A stretch of 64,000 nt of DNA from Oscarella lobularis (taxonomy: Eukaryota; Porifera; Homoscleromorpha; Homosclerophorida; Oscarellidae): positions 1,736,681-1,800,680 of the forward strand of contig NC_089179.1 in the NCBI RefSeq assembly GCF_947507565.1. Direction: 5' to 3'. The translations under genes and the position numbers were made by a program. Positions 43,841 to 55,589 of the stretch are shown piece by piece; the stretch's first letter is position 1, and each line of letters begins with the position of its first letter. The notes under the pieces are model-generated. The model did no database searches. It saw nothing but the letters and a program-made list of their open reading frames with translations, and was not told the DNA's origin.

Positions 43841-44883
43841 ATAGGCAAGAAGTATTGGCTGGAAAGCTTTTCTAAGATAATCGAACCCGTTCAAAACGGC
43901 CGCCTAAGAGTAGTCACGTAAAATTAAAAAGTCACTATTTTCTATGTTTAAACTTAGCAATGGCATTGTTTCATGGTGCAAACTTTGAGTTACAACCTTA
44001 GAAAAAGTTTCAAAAATAGGCGAAAAACTGACTTTTTTCAAAAAATCGTAATTCAGAGGCAATTGCTTTTTTAGCAAAACCGTTTGCACCCCGTGAAAGA
44101 GCAAGGAAAGCGCTTTCGAACGGTATATAATAAGTGCTATAATGGTGCAAGAGAATAGCCGCTAGAAGGCCTGTCCGCTTTACCTGATGCTGTCCGATTT
44201 CACATGTCAGTGTCCGGGGATACAAAATGACGCCTCCTGTAGCGTGCGTGTGACGAATAGCTCTGCAATTTTGTCTGGTTGTTTCTCATCAAGCAAGGTT
44301 GCAACGCAGGTAAAAGGGGTTGGGGTTCGTTGCACCAGGGGCTCAGTACGCTTGTCCGATATTCAGGCTGTCCGAAAACACCTGAATGACTCTACCAAGT
44401 TGAGTCACGTGGTTATTCCTTTCTTTAGTTTTTTTTCCGAAGATTTCCCCTCTCGTAGAGTCGAAGGCGACTAAATGTGCGCGTTTTGAGTAAGTCTAGC
44501 TACTCGAATAATCGCGTTCGCTCGGGGTCTCCAAACTAATCATGCGTTCAGATCTGGCCTTGGCCCCCTGAGCCGCATCGATTCTGATTCGCGAATAAGG
44601 TAAGCAGTTTTGCCAGCAGGTTAGCCTATCGCGCTTCTTCCCGTTCCTCGCCTGGTGGAGTCCCTTTATTCTGTTTCACGAAACCACCCCAGCGAAATAT
44701 TCTCGCGTTTAGATTCGCTTCGTATTTGCATACGTAGCTGGAATCACGCGTCAAATTTCGCTTGCTCGAACTGCGGACTGCATGGAAGCAGAGGAAAACT
44801 GGCCCGCTTTGCATTTTATAGGTACAGTACCCATTTATGAACTCTAAAATTCACTGCTATGCATTTAGTACAGGGTGTGTTTG
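43841..44883. other. no firm gene; possible exon fragments
   Basis: About 1 kb. A plus-strand frame at 44187-44474 has CQCPGIQNDASCSVRV and GVGVRCTRGSVRLSD, which faintly recall the cysteine-rich end of an SRCR or EGF exon. This is too weak for a call. The rest is AT-rich and unrecognised. Confidence 0.3.
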
Positions 44884-46164
44884 TTACATCCACGGTGAGA
44901 CGTGGCCGGCTTTTCGCACATTTGATGGCTCTGCACTGGGGCGTTTCTGAGGAGAGCCCGTGCCAGGCTCCACGTCAAGAGCGGGTGGACCCGAGCCGGG
45001 TCCTACATCGAGAGCGGGCGGACCTGATCCAGGTCCTACATCAAGAGCAGCTTGACCAGAGCCTCGTCCAACGTCAAGAGTGGGTGGACCTGAGCCAGGT
45101 CCAACGTCGAGAGCAGATGGACCTGACCCTGGCCCAACATCTAGAGTGGCTGGACCCGAGCCAGACCCAACATCAAGAGCAGCCGGACCTGATCCAGGCC
45201 CAACATCAAGAGGGGCCGGACCCGGGCCGGGTGCTACATGATGATGCATAAGGAAAAGGCTTGCAATGCCCCGAGCAAGGAGGGAGCCAATAAGAGCACC
45301 AATGAAGCTGCAGATGAAAGTTCCAAATCCTGGTATAATTGAGCCTATAGCAGCACCAATAAGCTCGCCAAGTGCTGCTCCTCCAACAATATCAGCAACT
45401 GTTAGAGTAGTTGCAGGTCCAAAGTGCCCTCCATCTTCATAAAGTGACAAACCAAGTGTAACGCCATCGAAAACCACTCCCAATGCCGTAACTAACGTTG
45501 ATATGCCATTTCTTCGAATCCACCTTTTTGCTATTGATCCATTCATCGTTCCCCCCGGATCAATTTTCTTTACGTAGAGAACGTGTTTATTGAACGCTTC
45601 AATGTTCTTTTTACCCTTTATCCCGATGTTAACCTTTCCGTCTTCGCGCACTCCGATTCGTTCGGTGTGATACATATTCTTTCTAGGTGCGCGCTTCTTT
45701 GCTCCCATCTGATGGGCAATGAGTTCACCGTCTTTTTTGCCAGCAACGTCGAGCTTCGCGTCTCGAACGTGTTTGTGGTACGCGTTCCTGCGCAACTGAA
45801 ACTCAGCCACCACTTCGCGAGTATCCGCCGAGATTTGTTTGTTGCTAAACTTTCGCGAATGATCCAGAGTTTCGCTGAGCCACTTCGTTTTCTTATCGAC
45901 GTATCGGACACCTGGAGGTGGTTCAGTGGGCAGAGTGAGACCTCGATTTGTTACAATCTCTTCGAATTCGGCTTCGCACATTTTACGATAAACGTACTGC
46001 TTTTTTTGAAGCATCGGTATGCCGATAGCCGGAGCCAGGTTTCCACCCGATAATTGTAAGGCGTCTGAGAGTCTGTCGGGCATTAGGCTTACGTCTTCCG
46101 TTTTCACATACACCTTATTGGAAGCGAGAGAAACGTCGTGGAACTCCATTTCGCAGTCAGACAT
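44884..46164 (-). CDS. intronless glycine-zipper membrane protein with 11-residue repeats
   Basis: A 426-residue single-exon gene from ATG 46164. Residues 1-210 are charged and soluble (CEAEFEEIVTNRGLTLPTEP; EFQLRRNAYHKHVRDAKLD; KKRAPRKNMYHTERIGVRED). Residues about 220-305 are hydrophobic with small-residue spacing: ISTLVTALGVVFDGVTLGLS, then GGAALGELIGAAIGSIIPGF and CSFIGALIGSLLARGIASLF, a glycine zipper able to pack or oligomerise in membranes. Residues about 312-400 are eight tandem units of the type GPGSGPAALDV (33-bp units). The tail is basic. No family recognised. It is divergent from another intronless gene (ATGs 171 bp apart). Glycine-zipper segments of this kind occur in pore-forming and membrane-remodelling proteins; function here is unknown. 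Confidence 0.75.
   Translation of the reverse strand: MSDCEMEFHDVSLASNKVYVKTEDVSLMPDRLSDALQLSGGNLAPAIGIPMLQKKQYVYRKMCEAEFEEIVTNRGLTLPTEPPPGVRYVDKKTKWLSETLDHSRKFSNKQISADTREVVAEFQLRRNAYHKHVRDAKLDVAGKKDGELIAHQMGAKKRAPRKNMYHTERIGVREDGKVNIGIKGKKNIEAFNKHVLYVKKIDPGGTMNGSIAKRWIRRNGISTLVTALGVVFDGVTLGLSLYEDGGHFGPATTLTVADIVGGAALGELIGAAIGSIIPGFGTFICSFIGALIGSLLARGIASLFLMHHHVAPGPGPAPLDVGPGSGPAALDVGSGSGPATLDVGPGSGPSALDVGPGSGPPTLDVGRGSGQAALDVGPGSGPPALDVGPGSGPPALDVEPGTGSPQKRPSAEPSNVRKAGHVSPWM
44968..45235. repeat. 33-bp minisatellite coding for PGSGPxxLDVG units
   Basis: Eight in-frame 33-bp units within the glycine-zipper gene. Unit boundaries follow LDV. Variants are PAPLDV, PAALDV, PATLDV, PSALDV, PPTLDV, QAALDV and PPALDV twice. 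Multiples of three preserve the frame, and copy number probably varies between individuals. Confidence 0.85.
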
Positions 46165-46335
46165 TTGAAGGTTCGAACTCCGAAGTTGTAGACCAGGAGA
46201 TCAAGGTGTTGCAGTAATCTCATTATACTGCCAGCACCCAAGGCATTGTGTCGTTAATTCAACTAACTGGCATCACTGATCTACTGTACCTTCTGGCACG
46301 CAGAACAGTGTCACGCAGAGAGCTCGCTCAACCGC
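46165..46335. promoter_or_regulatory. 171-bp shared promoter of the intronless pair
   Basis: Only 171 bp separate the two divergent ATGs (46164, -; 46336, +). No TATA box is obvious. Shared regulation of the two genes is inferred from spacing alone. Confidence 0.5.
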
Positions 46336-47193
46336 ATGGGGACCCAGCACAATACTCATATTGCTAACAATACCGACGGCGTTATCAAGGTCGAATTGAC
46401 TGACACTGACAACCGAAACACGACGCAGATCGTCGAACCGAACAACTATGTGTGTATTCCGACATCGAAAGGTCGCCTCACAGTGTCGGTTTTCCGCAAG
46501 CACGACGCATTTCGATCGGAGGCAGACGACAGCGGCCGATTTTCTTCCAATCAGCGCGTCACAATTAGTGAAAATGAAGGAAAGCTGACTTTGAAAAGTC
46601 GGCTTGATATGAGTCAAACTGACCCGCTAAATGCGGCATTCATCGTCAGCAACGTTTCTCAGTCAATAGTAAGACTAGTTGACGGCAGCGAACAGCATTT
46701 TATCCAGCCGGACGCATCTGTGCGCATTCCCTTGCCTCAGCTTCAAGTCACGCTCTACGTGTACACACAGCAGGAGAAAGAATCCAGTAAATTTTCTTCG
46801 GCTGCTACCATCGTTGAGACAAATTCGTATAACAAAATTTATACGATTGAAGATGAAGAAGGCGAAGCCCTCTTACGCACTGCTGCCACACAAGTTGGCG
46901 AATTGCCCAAAATTGTCAATTACACTTCAAAGAAAGCAAAAGTTGAATTAGTCAACTGGGCTGGTGAAATCTCAAAGGACATTCTCCACCCGGAAGCGTC
47001 AATGCCCATATCACTTCCTATCATTCAACTCGCTGTCTATCGAAAGGATGGCTTGGGATTTCGTCCACCTGCTGAAAATTCGTTCACAGATGACTCCGAC
47101 AGAAGTTTTATCATAAAAGAGATTGAAGGTCAACTGATGTTTGTGCGTTCTAAGTACGGAAGTATTTGGACGGAAGACACTGACCGTCGCTGA
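46336..47193 (+). CDS. intronless protein of three similar beta-rich units
   Basis: A 285-residue single-exon gene with no signal peptide or membrane helix. Three units of about 85-90 residues can be aligned by eye: unit 1 HIANNTDGVIKVELTDTDN to ISENEGKLTL; unit 2 FIVSNVSQSIVRLVDGSEQ to IEDEEGEALL; unit 3 KIVNYTSKKAKVELVNWAG to IKEIEGQLMF. Each has x-I-x-N-x-(T/S)-x...V-x-L-V/T, then I-x-P-x-(A/N)-S/Y-V/M-x-I-P/S, a hydrophobic strand (LTVSVFRK; VTLYVYTQ; IQLAVYRK), and ends in (E)xEGxL. The strand pattern suggests repeated beta-sandwich domains. I recognise no family. Paired with the divergent glycine-zipper gene. Confidence 0.75.
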   Translation: MGTQHNTHIANNTDGVIKVELTDTDNRNTTQIVEPNNYVCIPTSKGRLTVSVFRKHDAFRSEADDSGRFSSNQRVTISENEGKLTLKSRLDMSQTDPLNAAFIVSNVSQSIVRLVDGSEQHFIQPDASVRIPLPQLQVTLYVYTQQEKESSKFSSAATIVETNSYNKIYTIEDEEGEALLRTAATQVGELPKIVNYTSKKAKVELVNWAGEISKDILHPEASMPISLPIIQLAVYRKDGLGFRPPAENSFTDDSDRSFIIKEIEGQLMFVRSKYGSIWTEDTDRR

Positions 47194-47539
47194 GATTCCT
47201 CTCGTCGTCGTTTGCCGCGGCGACAGTGCCAGTGACAACGCTGCATGGTCTTTATAGTTCTATATCGAGACCTGACGTCATAAAAAGATTTAGGTGCATT
47301 AGCAGCAAGCAATACTCAGCCTGTGTGAGTACCGTCCAAGCAATGCATTAATTTCCTCGGCGCTTGCCCCGTGACAAATGAGCTCCCGGATAGTAGAATG
47401 TCATTAATTTATAATGACCAACCCAGACTCCTCCCTCGCGCGCTACGCGGCTGGGAGTCTGGGGTCTCCGAGGCTAGACTAAGTACATAAAAGTCTCTTA
47501 CTTTGCCCTCGTTGCCAGTTTTTGCTGAGTCACCGGAAA

Positions 47540-50500
47540 ATGAACGACGAAATTCGAGACTCTCTTCGCCGTTTGTTGCCCGAGGCTCCCAACATTGAAG
47601 ACCTCGTTGCGAAAATTTGCGACATCTGCATGGAACATACAAACTGTTTCAAGAACGACGAAGCGTTGACAATGAAAACTCTCGGAAAGGCATGCTGCAA
47701 AATGATCGACAAACTGATCAAAGATCCCAAATTCAATGCGCGACATCTCTTGCCAATCTTGAAAAAACACGCACAGAACGTAGCGCGTGAGAAAGAATCT
47801 GCCCAGTCTACAGCGAATGAAACCACCAGCGGGAAAAGCAGCGGGGAAAGGGGTGGGAACGGCAAGTCGAAAGCGAAACTCCCCCTCCCTTCCGGAGCCG
47901 GAAGTCCGAAAAAGGAGAGAACTCGCGGGAAAGTCGTCGGCGTGTCAAACGATTTCATTTACATCGAACCTCTCGACGCAGCGACAAAACAGCGCGTTTC
48001 AATTAAGAAAAGTCAACTTAATGTCCCTGGCATTAGTCTTCACGTTGGAAACGAGCTCACCTACATTCCTTCGGCGATTAAAGACACGTGGGCCCACGCG
48101 CCGGAATTAGTCAAGTTCAGTTGAACCGCTATTATTAACCCTTGCGCGCAATATATTGATTATTTTTTAGAGTCAGACTAAATGAAGAAGAAATGCAAAC
48201 TTATCTCGACGCTTTGGTTGACATCGGAGAGGAAAGAGAGCTTGATATGCTTTCTCAAATTCAAAGGTACGAAGTCAAAAAAAGGGTTTCCTTGTGGCAC
48301 GTTTTTTTTCTTTCTTTTCCAGTTGTCGTTCCCCATGGGACTTCATCTGTGACCGCGAACAACTTCGGCCTTCGGTCGTGTCTTCACTGCTGAGAGTTGT
48401 CAAGCTATTGGCGCTGGTTACAAAGAAAATCAGTCTGAGAGGAAGCGAACGCTTGGCAGGCTTTTTCGACGAATTCGCTCAGACGAATGTTGCTCTCGTC
48501 GTTCTGCCGCACTTCGTCAAGAGAAACATTGTCACATACGACAGGTAAAATCTACGTCTCGAACAGACGAATCCATGTCATTACATGTTGAGAACTCTTT
48601 ATAGTGAAGAAGCTATTGCCGTGCGAGCTTACATCGAGGCCGTCGCCAAAGTGGCTCCCGTGCAATTTCTTCGTTTGATATCGCTCATGAAACGATTATT
48701 GTTCATTGCTCACCTAAACGATTATTCGAGGCAGACGTCAAATTCAATGCTGGAATCCAATTCTTGGAATTCCGTGAAGGAGACTTTAGGCGTAATGAAG
48801 TCGTTGATTTTGAGCATGGGTGGCATCGAAGACAACATTGAAGGACTCGACTGGCACGAACTGCCTCTCGTGCCGTCACGTCGAGAGCTGACGTTTTCCA
48901 AAGCGAACAGTAAATTAATTAGTCATTTAATTAATCAGATATTTTAGCAAAAAAATTTTCGTTCAGATTTTCCCGTCGTTAGAGTAAAGGAAGCGTACGA
49001 ATCCGAGGATGAGTATCTCGACACTTACTTTCGTCTGCTTCGCGGCGACTGCTTCTTCGAACTCTCTACGGGCGTGCAAAATTTCCTCAACGGTACCCTC
49101 GACAAGCGAGACATGGCTTTGTACAGGCGAGTGAGAATATCTTCAGTTGAGTGCACTTTGCGATTTTTATGACAGGGTGAGTATTGATGGAATACAAATA
49201 ACTTCATCCGGCATGGCACTGTCTCTGCGCTTCGAAGTCTTGGGAAAAGGTTCTATCAATTGGAAGTAAAATGCTAATTTTCATGTTTGCAGTAGTTAAT
49301 TAATCGATGAAAAACATTCAGATTTTCGAATTTGCTCATGTTTGGCAATCTATTGTGCCTTAGCCTTCGAGGCGATTTTCAAGCTGAGCATGTTTGGGCT
49401 ACAGTCGCCCACAGAAGCGAAGATCTCTTGAAAAAAGGGTTTGACAATATGCCGATTGATCGATCACTTTCTGACATCATGGTTGCCGCTTTTAGGATCA
49501 TTTTTGTTACACTTCTTAGCGCGTCCAACCGGCTGACAGACTATGAGGTTATTCTGGAGTTGCAGAGTGCAGATCCGGTCTCCACACCTTACAACAAAGC
49601 CAGTAAAATAAGCATTAACTTTCGATGCAACTCCAGCGTCTTCAATGGTCTTTTAAAAATATAGCAAAAGTAATTATCATGGCCGAAAGCCCGACGTATT
49701 ATCGTGCCTATGGACCGGTCCTGCGCTGCCTTCAAACGAAATCCGGTACGAAAATTTTCTGATGCATGCATACTTCTTATTTCGTTTTGTTTAGATGGAC
49801 TTCCTTTTGTTGACGAGCTTGTGAAGTTACAATCGAAGTCGCGCCCTTCGTATTTTCGACGAGGCTTGTGCGACTGGAGTGTGATTTTTGATAAGCAATC
49901 TTTGCCAGCTCCCGTTTCTGGTTCGACTTCTCAACGACGTCATCATGTCTCTTACGACATGATGGGTTACGAAGACGACTTCGAAGAATGTGAAGACGAC
50001 GAACCGAGTGAAGAGGACAGACGAAGGTCAGTAAATGCTCATAAGCCGGCAATGGTCTTATTACCTGATTCTGATTTTCCAAGTCTATGGAGAGTAGACT
50101 TGCTGGACTCACTTATTGCAGCAGGTGTTAAAACGACTCTTGATCATTCCCAATTGGCAGGCATAAAGACTGCAATCTCAAATCGTATTGCATTAATTCA
50201 AGTAACCTTTGAATGTCTTTAAAAAGCGAGTTCGCTTACAGTGAATGCTTTCAGGGACCACCTGGTACGGGAAAATCATACATTGGCGTCAAATTAGTTG
50301 AACTCATACTTTCGATGCCGAGCAAGCCAGAAGGACCAATACTTGTGAATTTCATTAATTGCCTAGTCCCCGTATTCCAAATGACTGTATTGTTTAGGTT
50401 TTGACGTACAAAAATCATTCGCTCGATCAATTTCTGGAGGATTGTCTGCGATTTTGCGACGATATCGTGCGCATCGGCGGTAGAAGTCAAAACGAAAAGC

Positions 50501-53500
50501 TCGACGAGAAAAATCTGGCCCACGTAAGATACACGCGTCTTTTGCATAGTATGCCTGTTCTCAGTTCTCTGTTTGTAGTTGAGGAATAAGTTTATGGGCA
50601 GAAACAATCGTCTCGGTGATCTGCGCCAGCAGATGAGAAGTTTGAAAACGGAGTTGAATAAAACGTCGAAGTCTCTGCGAAACTGCCGAATTTTTGACGT
50701 TGAAGCGTTTTTTAAGGTACATTTAGGCGCGCATTACCTTGCACAGTTACTGCAGGATACTCGCTTTAGTTCGCTTCGTGGAGTCAGATTTGTTGCTTGC
50801 TGGAGTTCTGTCCTAAACAAGGCAAAGCGCACAAAATTGCTGCGGATCTAAGAAAGATTCTGAATTCACTCAGCCAATCAGATGGAAGGGACTTTCTAGA
50901 GAAGAATTTGAGTAATATTTCCTTTCGTCCCAAAGCCTTGTTGATCCAAGTATGCATCTACAAAGGCAAATATTCTGACGTGCTGAGAGCGTGGGTTCCG
51001 TCTTCGAGCGAGTTGAATGCGGCAGCAAATGTACCGTCAACTTCGTCATGTGTCGCCCTCCTGAAGGGTTACTCCGACGAAAAGCAGAAAGAAGAAAAGT
51101 ATTTATGGGAGATACTTAGTACAACAGGTGGGGTCATACCGTACGTTTCATCCTGTTCTTCTAGAGAAGCAGATGACGATACGAATCAAGACGATGTCGA
51201 AGAAATAGAAGAACAGCGATTTCTCAGTCACGACTTCGAGTCGCGGTTGAAGGCGGGCCAGTGGAGAAACCAGGGTGACGGCTTCGCTTTTATCGACACA
51301 CGTAGGCCAAGCGGCTTCCAGTTTTCCACATCAGTGCCCCTTCCTTCGCGTCAGTTTTTGCAAGCACTGATCTATTTAGCAGAACTATTTTTTATTCTGC
51401 AGGTGATAGCAATTTTTCGAATCCTCTTGGATACGACAAAGTGGACAATTTATGGGAGCTGTCCGTCTCAGATCGAGCTCAACTTGTATTGTCTTGGCAA
51501 TCAAAGATCCAAGACGAGGTTAATGCCTCTTTCACCGAAATTGTCAAGAAACAGGATCAGGTATCCAAAAAGAACTTGCCTCGTCATCTTTGTTAGTACA
51601 TGTACAAAAATTTAGTTGTTAGAAGAAATACGCGATTTGGAATCCTCTGCCGACGCAAATGTCATTAAAAATGCGGACATTGTTGGCATGACAACAACGG
51701 GAGCCGCTATTCACGCACTGCTCATAAGTATACATCATGTACACCATCTGTACACTTACCCACATTTTTTCTCTTTGCAGACAAAGTTGCTCCGTCCATC
51801 ATCCTTGTTGAAGAAGCGGCCGAGATACTCGAGTCCCAGTTGCTTGCCGTATTGCCTGAAAATGCCGAACATTTAATTATGATTGGCGATCATCAGCAAT
51901 TGCGACCTCAAGTTCAATCTTACGACCTCATACGTCACAATAATTTTGACATTTCAATGTTCGAACGTCTGATTCGAGGTGGATTACCATACGCTCAGCT
52001 GGAATACCAGTGCAGAATGCGAGAAGAATTTGTGGAGTTGATTCGTTCCCTCTATCCAAATCTAAAAACTCATCATCAGGTCAGTGAACGGGCTTTGTTG
52101 AGTAGCTTTCTAACTCTTTTTTGTGAAGCTGGTTGCTGGCAATCAACGTCCGCTATGCATTGCGAAGAGTATGTACTTTCTCGATCATTTTAGCAAGGAG
52201 GACAGCAGCAGCCATTCTCGAAGCCGTCGAAATCTCGATGAAGTCGACTTGGTCATAAGAGTACTAGAGTGGCTCCTACGCGAAGGTCAAAATCCGGAAA
52301 GAGTTACAATCTTGACAACCTACAGAGGACAGGTACGGGGTCACACTGCTCTTTCGTATTTCTATGATGAATGTTTTGACTAAAGCTATCTGAGATAAAA
52401 AAGAAAATCAAAGCAATGAAAGTCGAAGGAGTAAAGACTTCTACTGTGGACAGATATCAGGTCAGGTTTTGATAAAACAGAAAGAATTCGGCTGGAACGG
52501 TGCCCTATGTTGTAGGGTGACGAAAATGACATTATTCTTGTGAGTCTCGTTCGTCAAGACAAGCTCGGTTTCCTCAGAGCTTCGAACCGAATGTGCGTCG
52601 CCGCGTCTCGAGCGCGATGTGGCAATTATTTCTTTGGCAATGCAGAGCTCCTAGCAACAGACCCATTTTGGACGGTACAGTACTGTACACTATACGATGG
52701 ACATTAGCCAATTTTGAAAATTGCAGGAACTTCTGTTTGCAATGAAAGAAAAAGGATGTGTCGGCACAGAATTTCCTATAGTTTGTCCTCGACATCCAGG
52801 CCGTCCGGTACGTACATATACATATCAAGTTTGTGTGCTAAAAATTTTGATTGGACATGTCTAGATCAAACTAGGATCACAGTGTGCCGCAATATGCCCA
52901 GCTCTGTTAGACTGCGGTCATACTTGCAGGTATGTGAGCTACAATAAGAAGTGCACGCTTGTTTTGATGAAGCACACGGCATTAATTTAGGGCGTCTTGT
53001 CATCCCACTGGCGTTCATCCTCTATGCAAACAAAATGTCGACTTCAAATTTCCTCTTTGCGGTCACTCTACGAAGAAAATCTGTTCCGCACCGGAAGAAA
53101 AACTACATTGCAGGTTGGTTCTCTGTGCTGTAAAATCGTTTACCTTTTAAACCCTTGGACATGTAGTGTGCTCGTCTTTGATCGGCACGAAAAGTGTAGC
53201 CACACGTTTCAGAGAAAGTGCTCTCGATTGCGAAGCGAGTTCTCTTGCACAGAAAGGCAATAGCGACCGTTTGCACGTAATCAGTGGTCACGGACTTCTT
53301 ATGGTCGTGCAGGTGTATCAAGCTACTGTCTTGCGGGCATCCTTGTCCTCTTACTTGTTCCAAGCCTTGTGCCTCTGTTGACGAATGCCCTGTTTGCTTT
53401 GAAATACAGAGAATTGAACGCGAGAAGGTAAAGAGTGATATCATGCATGCAGCTAAGCGACCGAGATATTTAGGAAGCCGAAATGCTCCGTAAACTGGAG

Positions 53501-55081
53501 ATGCAACATCGAAAATCGGCAGAAGAGGAATTGGCTCGTCTTAAGGATACTCCTGTTGAAGCGACGTTAAAACCTGTTGAATGGAGTTCTGAAAATGGAG
53601 ATTTGTTTGCTGAAATTCAAGATCAAGTATAAGAAAACCGGAGTGCTCGTATAGATTTTACTAACCTCGCGAAATTATTCACAGCTGAACAGCATTCATG
53701 AAAGTCAAAGTTCCGAAGTTCGAGTTGAGAGAATTCTTCACGCCGTTAATCTCAAGGCACATCAATCGTGGCTGAAAGCGAAAACAAGAATGGTGTCACC
53801 GTCTGATCCGGTGCATCGGTACGTGATGTGCAGTGAGGATGAAATAGATGCAGCGTTCCGAGCTGGTTTGAACGCATTTCCTGCCACGGTAGAGACTGAA
53901 TCAGTGCAAAGAGCTGTCGTGCAGTGGTGAACGCGAACCTTTGTCTTTATTTGTAGCGCTTGCTCAAACCTGGAGAAAAATCCCAACTTAGTTCGAGCGG
54001 AAACGTGATGCTCCGATTCAAAGTTCTTAAAGGAAAAACTGGCCGGTACAGTTAATTTACTACACTTTCATCGTTTTTTATTCACGATCGGTAGATTTGA
54101 CTCTCTCCAAAATGCGAGATCTACGTTTCGGGGGGGTAAAGCAAAGTTTGATTCAGGTATAATTTCGAATCCTCAGGGCAAAGAAAATCTTATTCTTAGA
54201 GAAAATGATCTGGTTTGTTGGCAAATAGAATGAGACATACCTTATACTGAAAGCGTTTTTGCTGCAGGCCTTGCTGGACTACGTTGCATACATTGGCGTA
54301 GTGCTTGTTCAGCGAGATAAAGCTCGTCCCATTACGGAATTAGGAATGACTCTCGCAGAAGGACATTATGAGATCCGAAACTTAGAGTGTTCAAGAAGTC
54401 TAGGGCAAAATCGGCTCGACCAGCTGTTGTATCGAGAGGCAGAGTCTCAGGTTATATAAGTTGCGTTCACGTTAACATCTCCCTATAACGTTGATTTTTT
54501 AATTAAACTATAGTTTTTGCGTATGCTTGGGAAAAACGCGGGCAAATACGAAGTTTCTCAAGTGGAATACATAGACAACGGGAGGCTCAACTTGATGTTT
54601 AAAGAGACAAAAGAAGCGTTCGCTAAATCAGGAAAATCGACTGATGAAGTTTTTGCCTTTCACGGAACAAATGGTATCTAGGAGAAGTGCGAATTGCACT
54701 ATTCAACGCTTTAATTAAACGCTTTAGAGGATGCAATACAAGGTATTGCTGCTGAAGGCTTTAAAATAGGAGGAGTTGACACTCAGAAAAGACACGGCGC
54801 GGTATACGGAATCGGCGTCTAGTAAGCCTTTGACGTAGAATAAACGTTGCAGTAGCATTTCTGTTATTTTAATTATTAGCACTGCGGAAGATCCATCCGT
54901 TGCAATGCGCTATTCTAAGAGAGTACACAAGGTTTTGTTGGCGAGGGTCATTCCTGGGCAGTTGTACTTGGATTTTAATTACGGAGCAACCAACGAAATA
55001 CTCGTTCTCAAGTCCAAAGGGCAAATCGTTCCACAATACATCGTTCACTATACTGAACGTGTTACTGAGACGTCCGAATAG
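47540..55081 (+). CDS. ZNFX1-type SF1 helicase fused to a C-terminal PARP domain
   Basis: Large multi-exon gene. The N terminus (MNDEIRDSLRRLLPEAPNIE) is helical, then RGKVVGVSNDFIYIEPLDAA resembles a small OB/S1-like unit. The armadillo-like and helicase regions match ZNFX1 (antiviral RNA sensor and RNA-granule helicase): RRDIRIIPTYDDF-type region, motif I GPPGTGKSYIGVKLVE, KNHSLDQFLEDCLRF, VRIGGRSQNEKLDEKNL, DIVGMTTTGAAIHALL, motif II ILVEEAAEILESQLLAVLPE, motif III IGDHQQLRPQVQSYDL, GDENDIILVSLVRQDKLGFL and motif VI CVAASRAR. NFX1-type zinc fingers are few (LLDCGHTCRASCHP; LLSCGHPCPLTCSKPC). The end adds a PARP fold: FAFHGTN, GVDTQKRHGAVYGIGVYTAE and GQIVPQYIVHY, with His and Tyr of the triad and a candidate Glu in TNEILVL. 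Exons in 53500-54500 were only partly joined. Confidence 0.85.
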
Positions 55082-55589
55082 TATTTTGTTGACGTCATTG
55101 TATTGGCTTTTGATAGTTGTCGTCAGGTGAGCATCACGTACAGTTTCGTTTTGGCAATTGCTGAAGTTTTCGTACACATGGAAACGAGTACGCTCTGCGC
55201 AGCTATACACGAGAGTACTTTTGCATTGGATATACATCATCAAACGTTGGAGCAGGTCAGGTGGTGAGCGGGCTGATGCAAAGAAGGAGTTATATAATAA
55301 ACTATATAATAAACGATTCTTAGAATCATGAAAGAAGTTGTCTGTGAAGAATTGATCATGACTTGTCTTGGATGAATGGAAATAAACGAAGGGTAAGCCA
55401 GAGGCTTAGTGGGAAACCCAGCTATAATTTATTGACACAAACGAGAGCAAATGAAATCAGATGAGATGATACGTTAAAGCTAAAAGTGGGGTACTATCAC
55501 CAGGTATATAAGCAATGCTACTACAAGACAAAAGACGTGGTTTCCCAGTCAAAGTCTGATATCGATGCATTTTCTTCGACAGCCCCGTC
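55082..55589. other. 3' intergenic between convergent genes
   Basis: AT-rich sequence between the ZNFX1-PARP and P450 stop codons. No coding exon or structured RNA seen. Confidence 0.45.

Noticed and set aside
44859-45251. 130-codon plus-strand ORF with repeated HQEQxDxxQ units
   Set aside because: It is the antisense of the 33-bp repeats in the glycine-zipper gene; repeat units of 33 bp keep several frames open by themselves.
45583-46053. 156-codon plus-strand ORF
   Set aside because: Antisense of the soluble part of the glycine-zipper gene.
55082-55260. Continuation of the ZNFX1-PARP frame past 55081
   Set aside because: The alternative frame (ITEQPTKYSFSSPKG) is not PARP-like; the frame ending at 55081 carries the conserved final strand.
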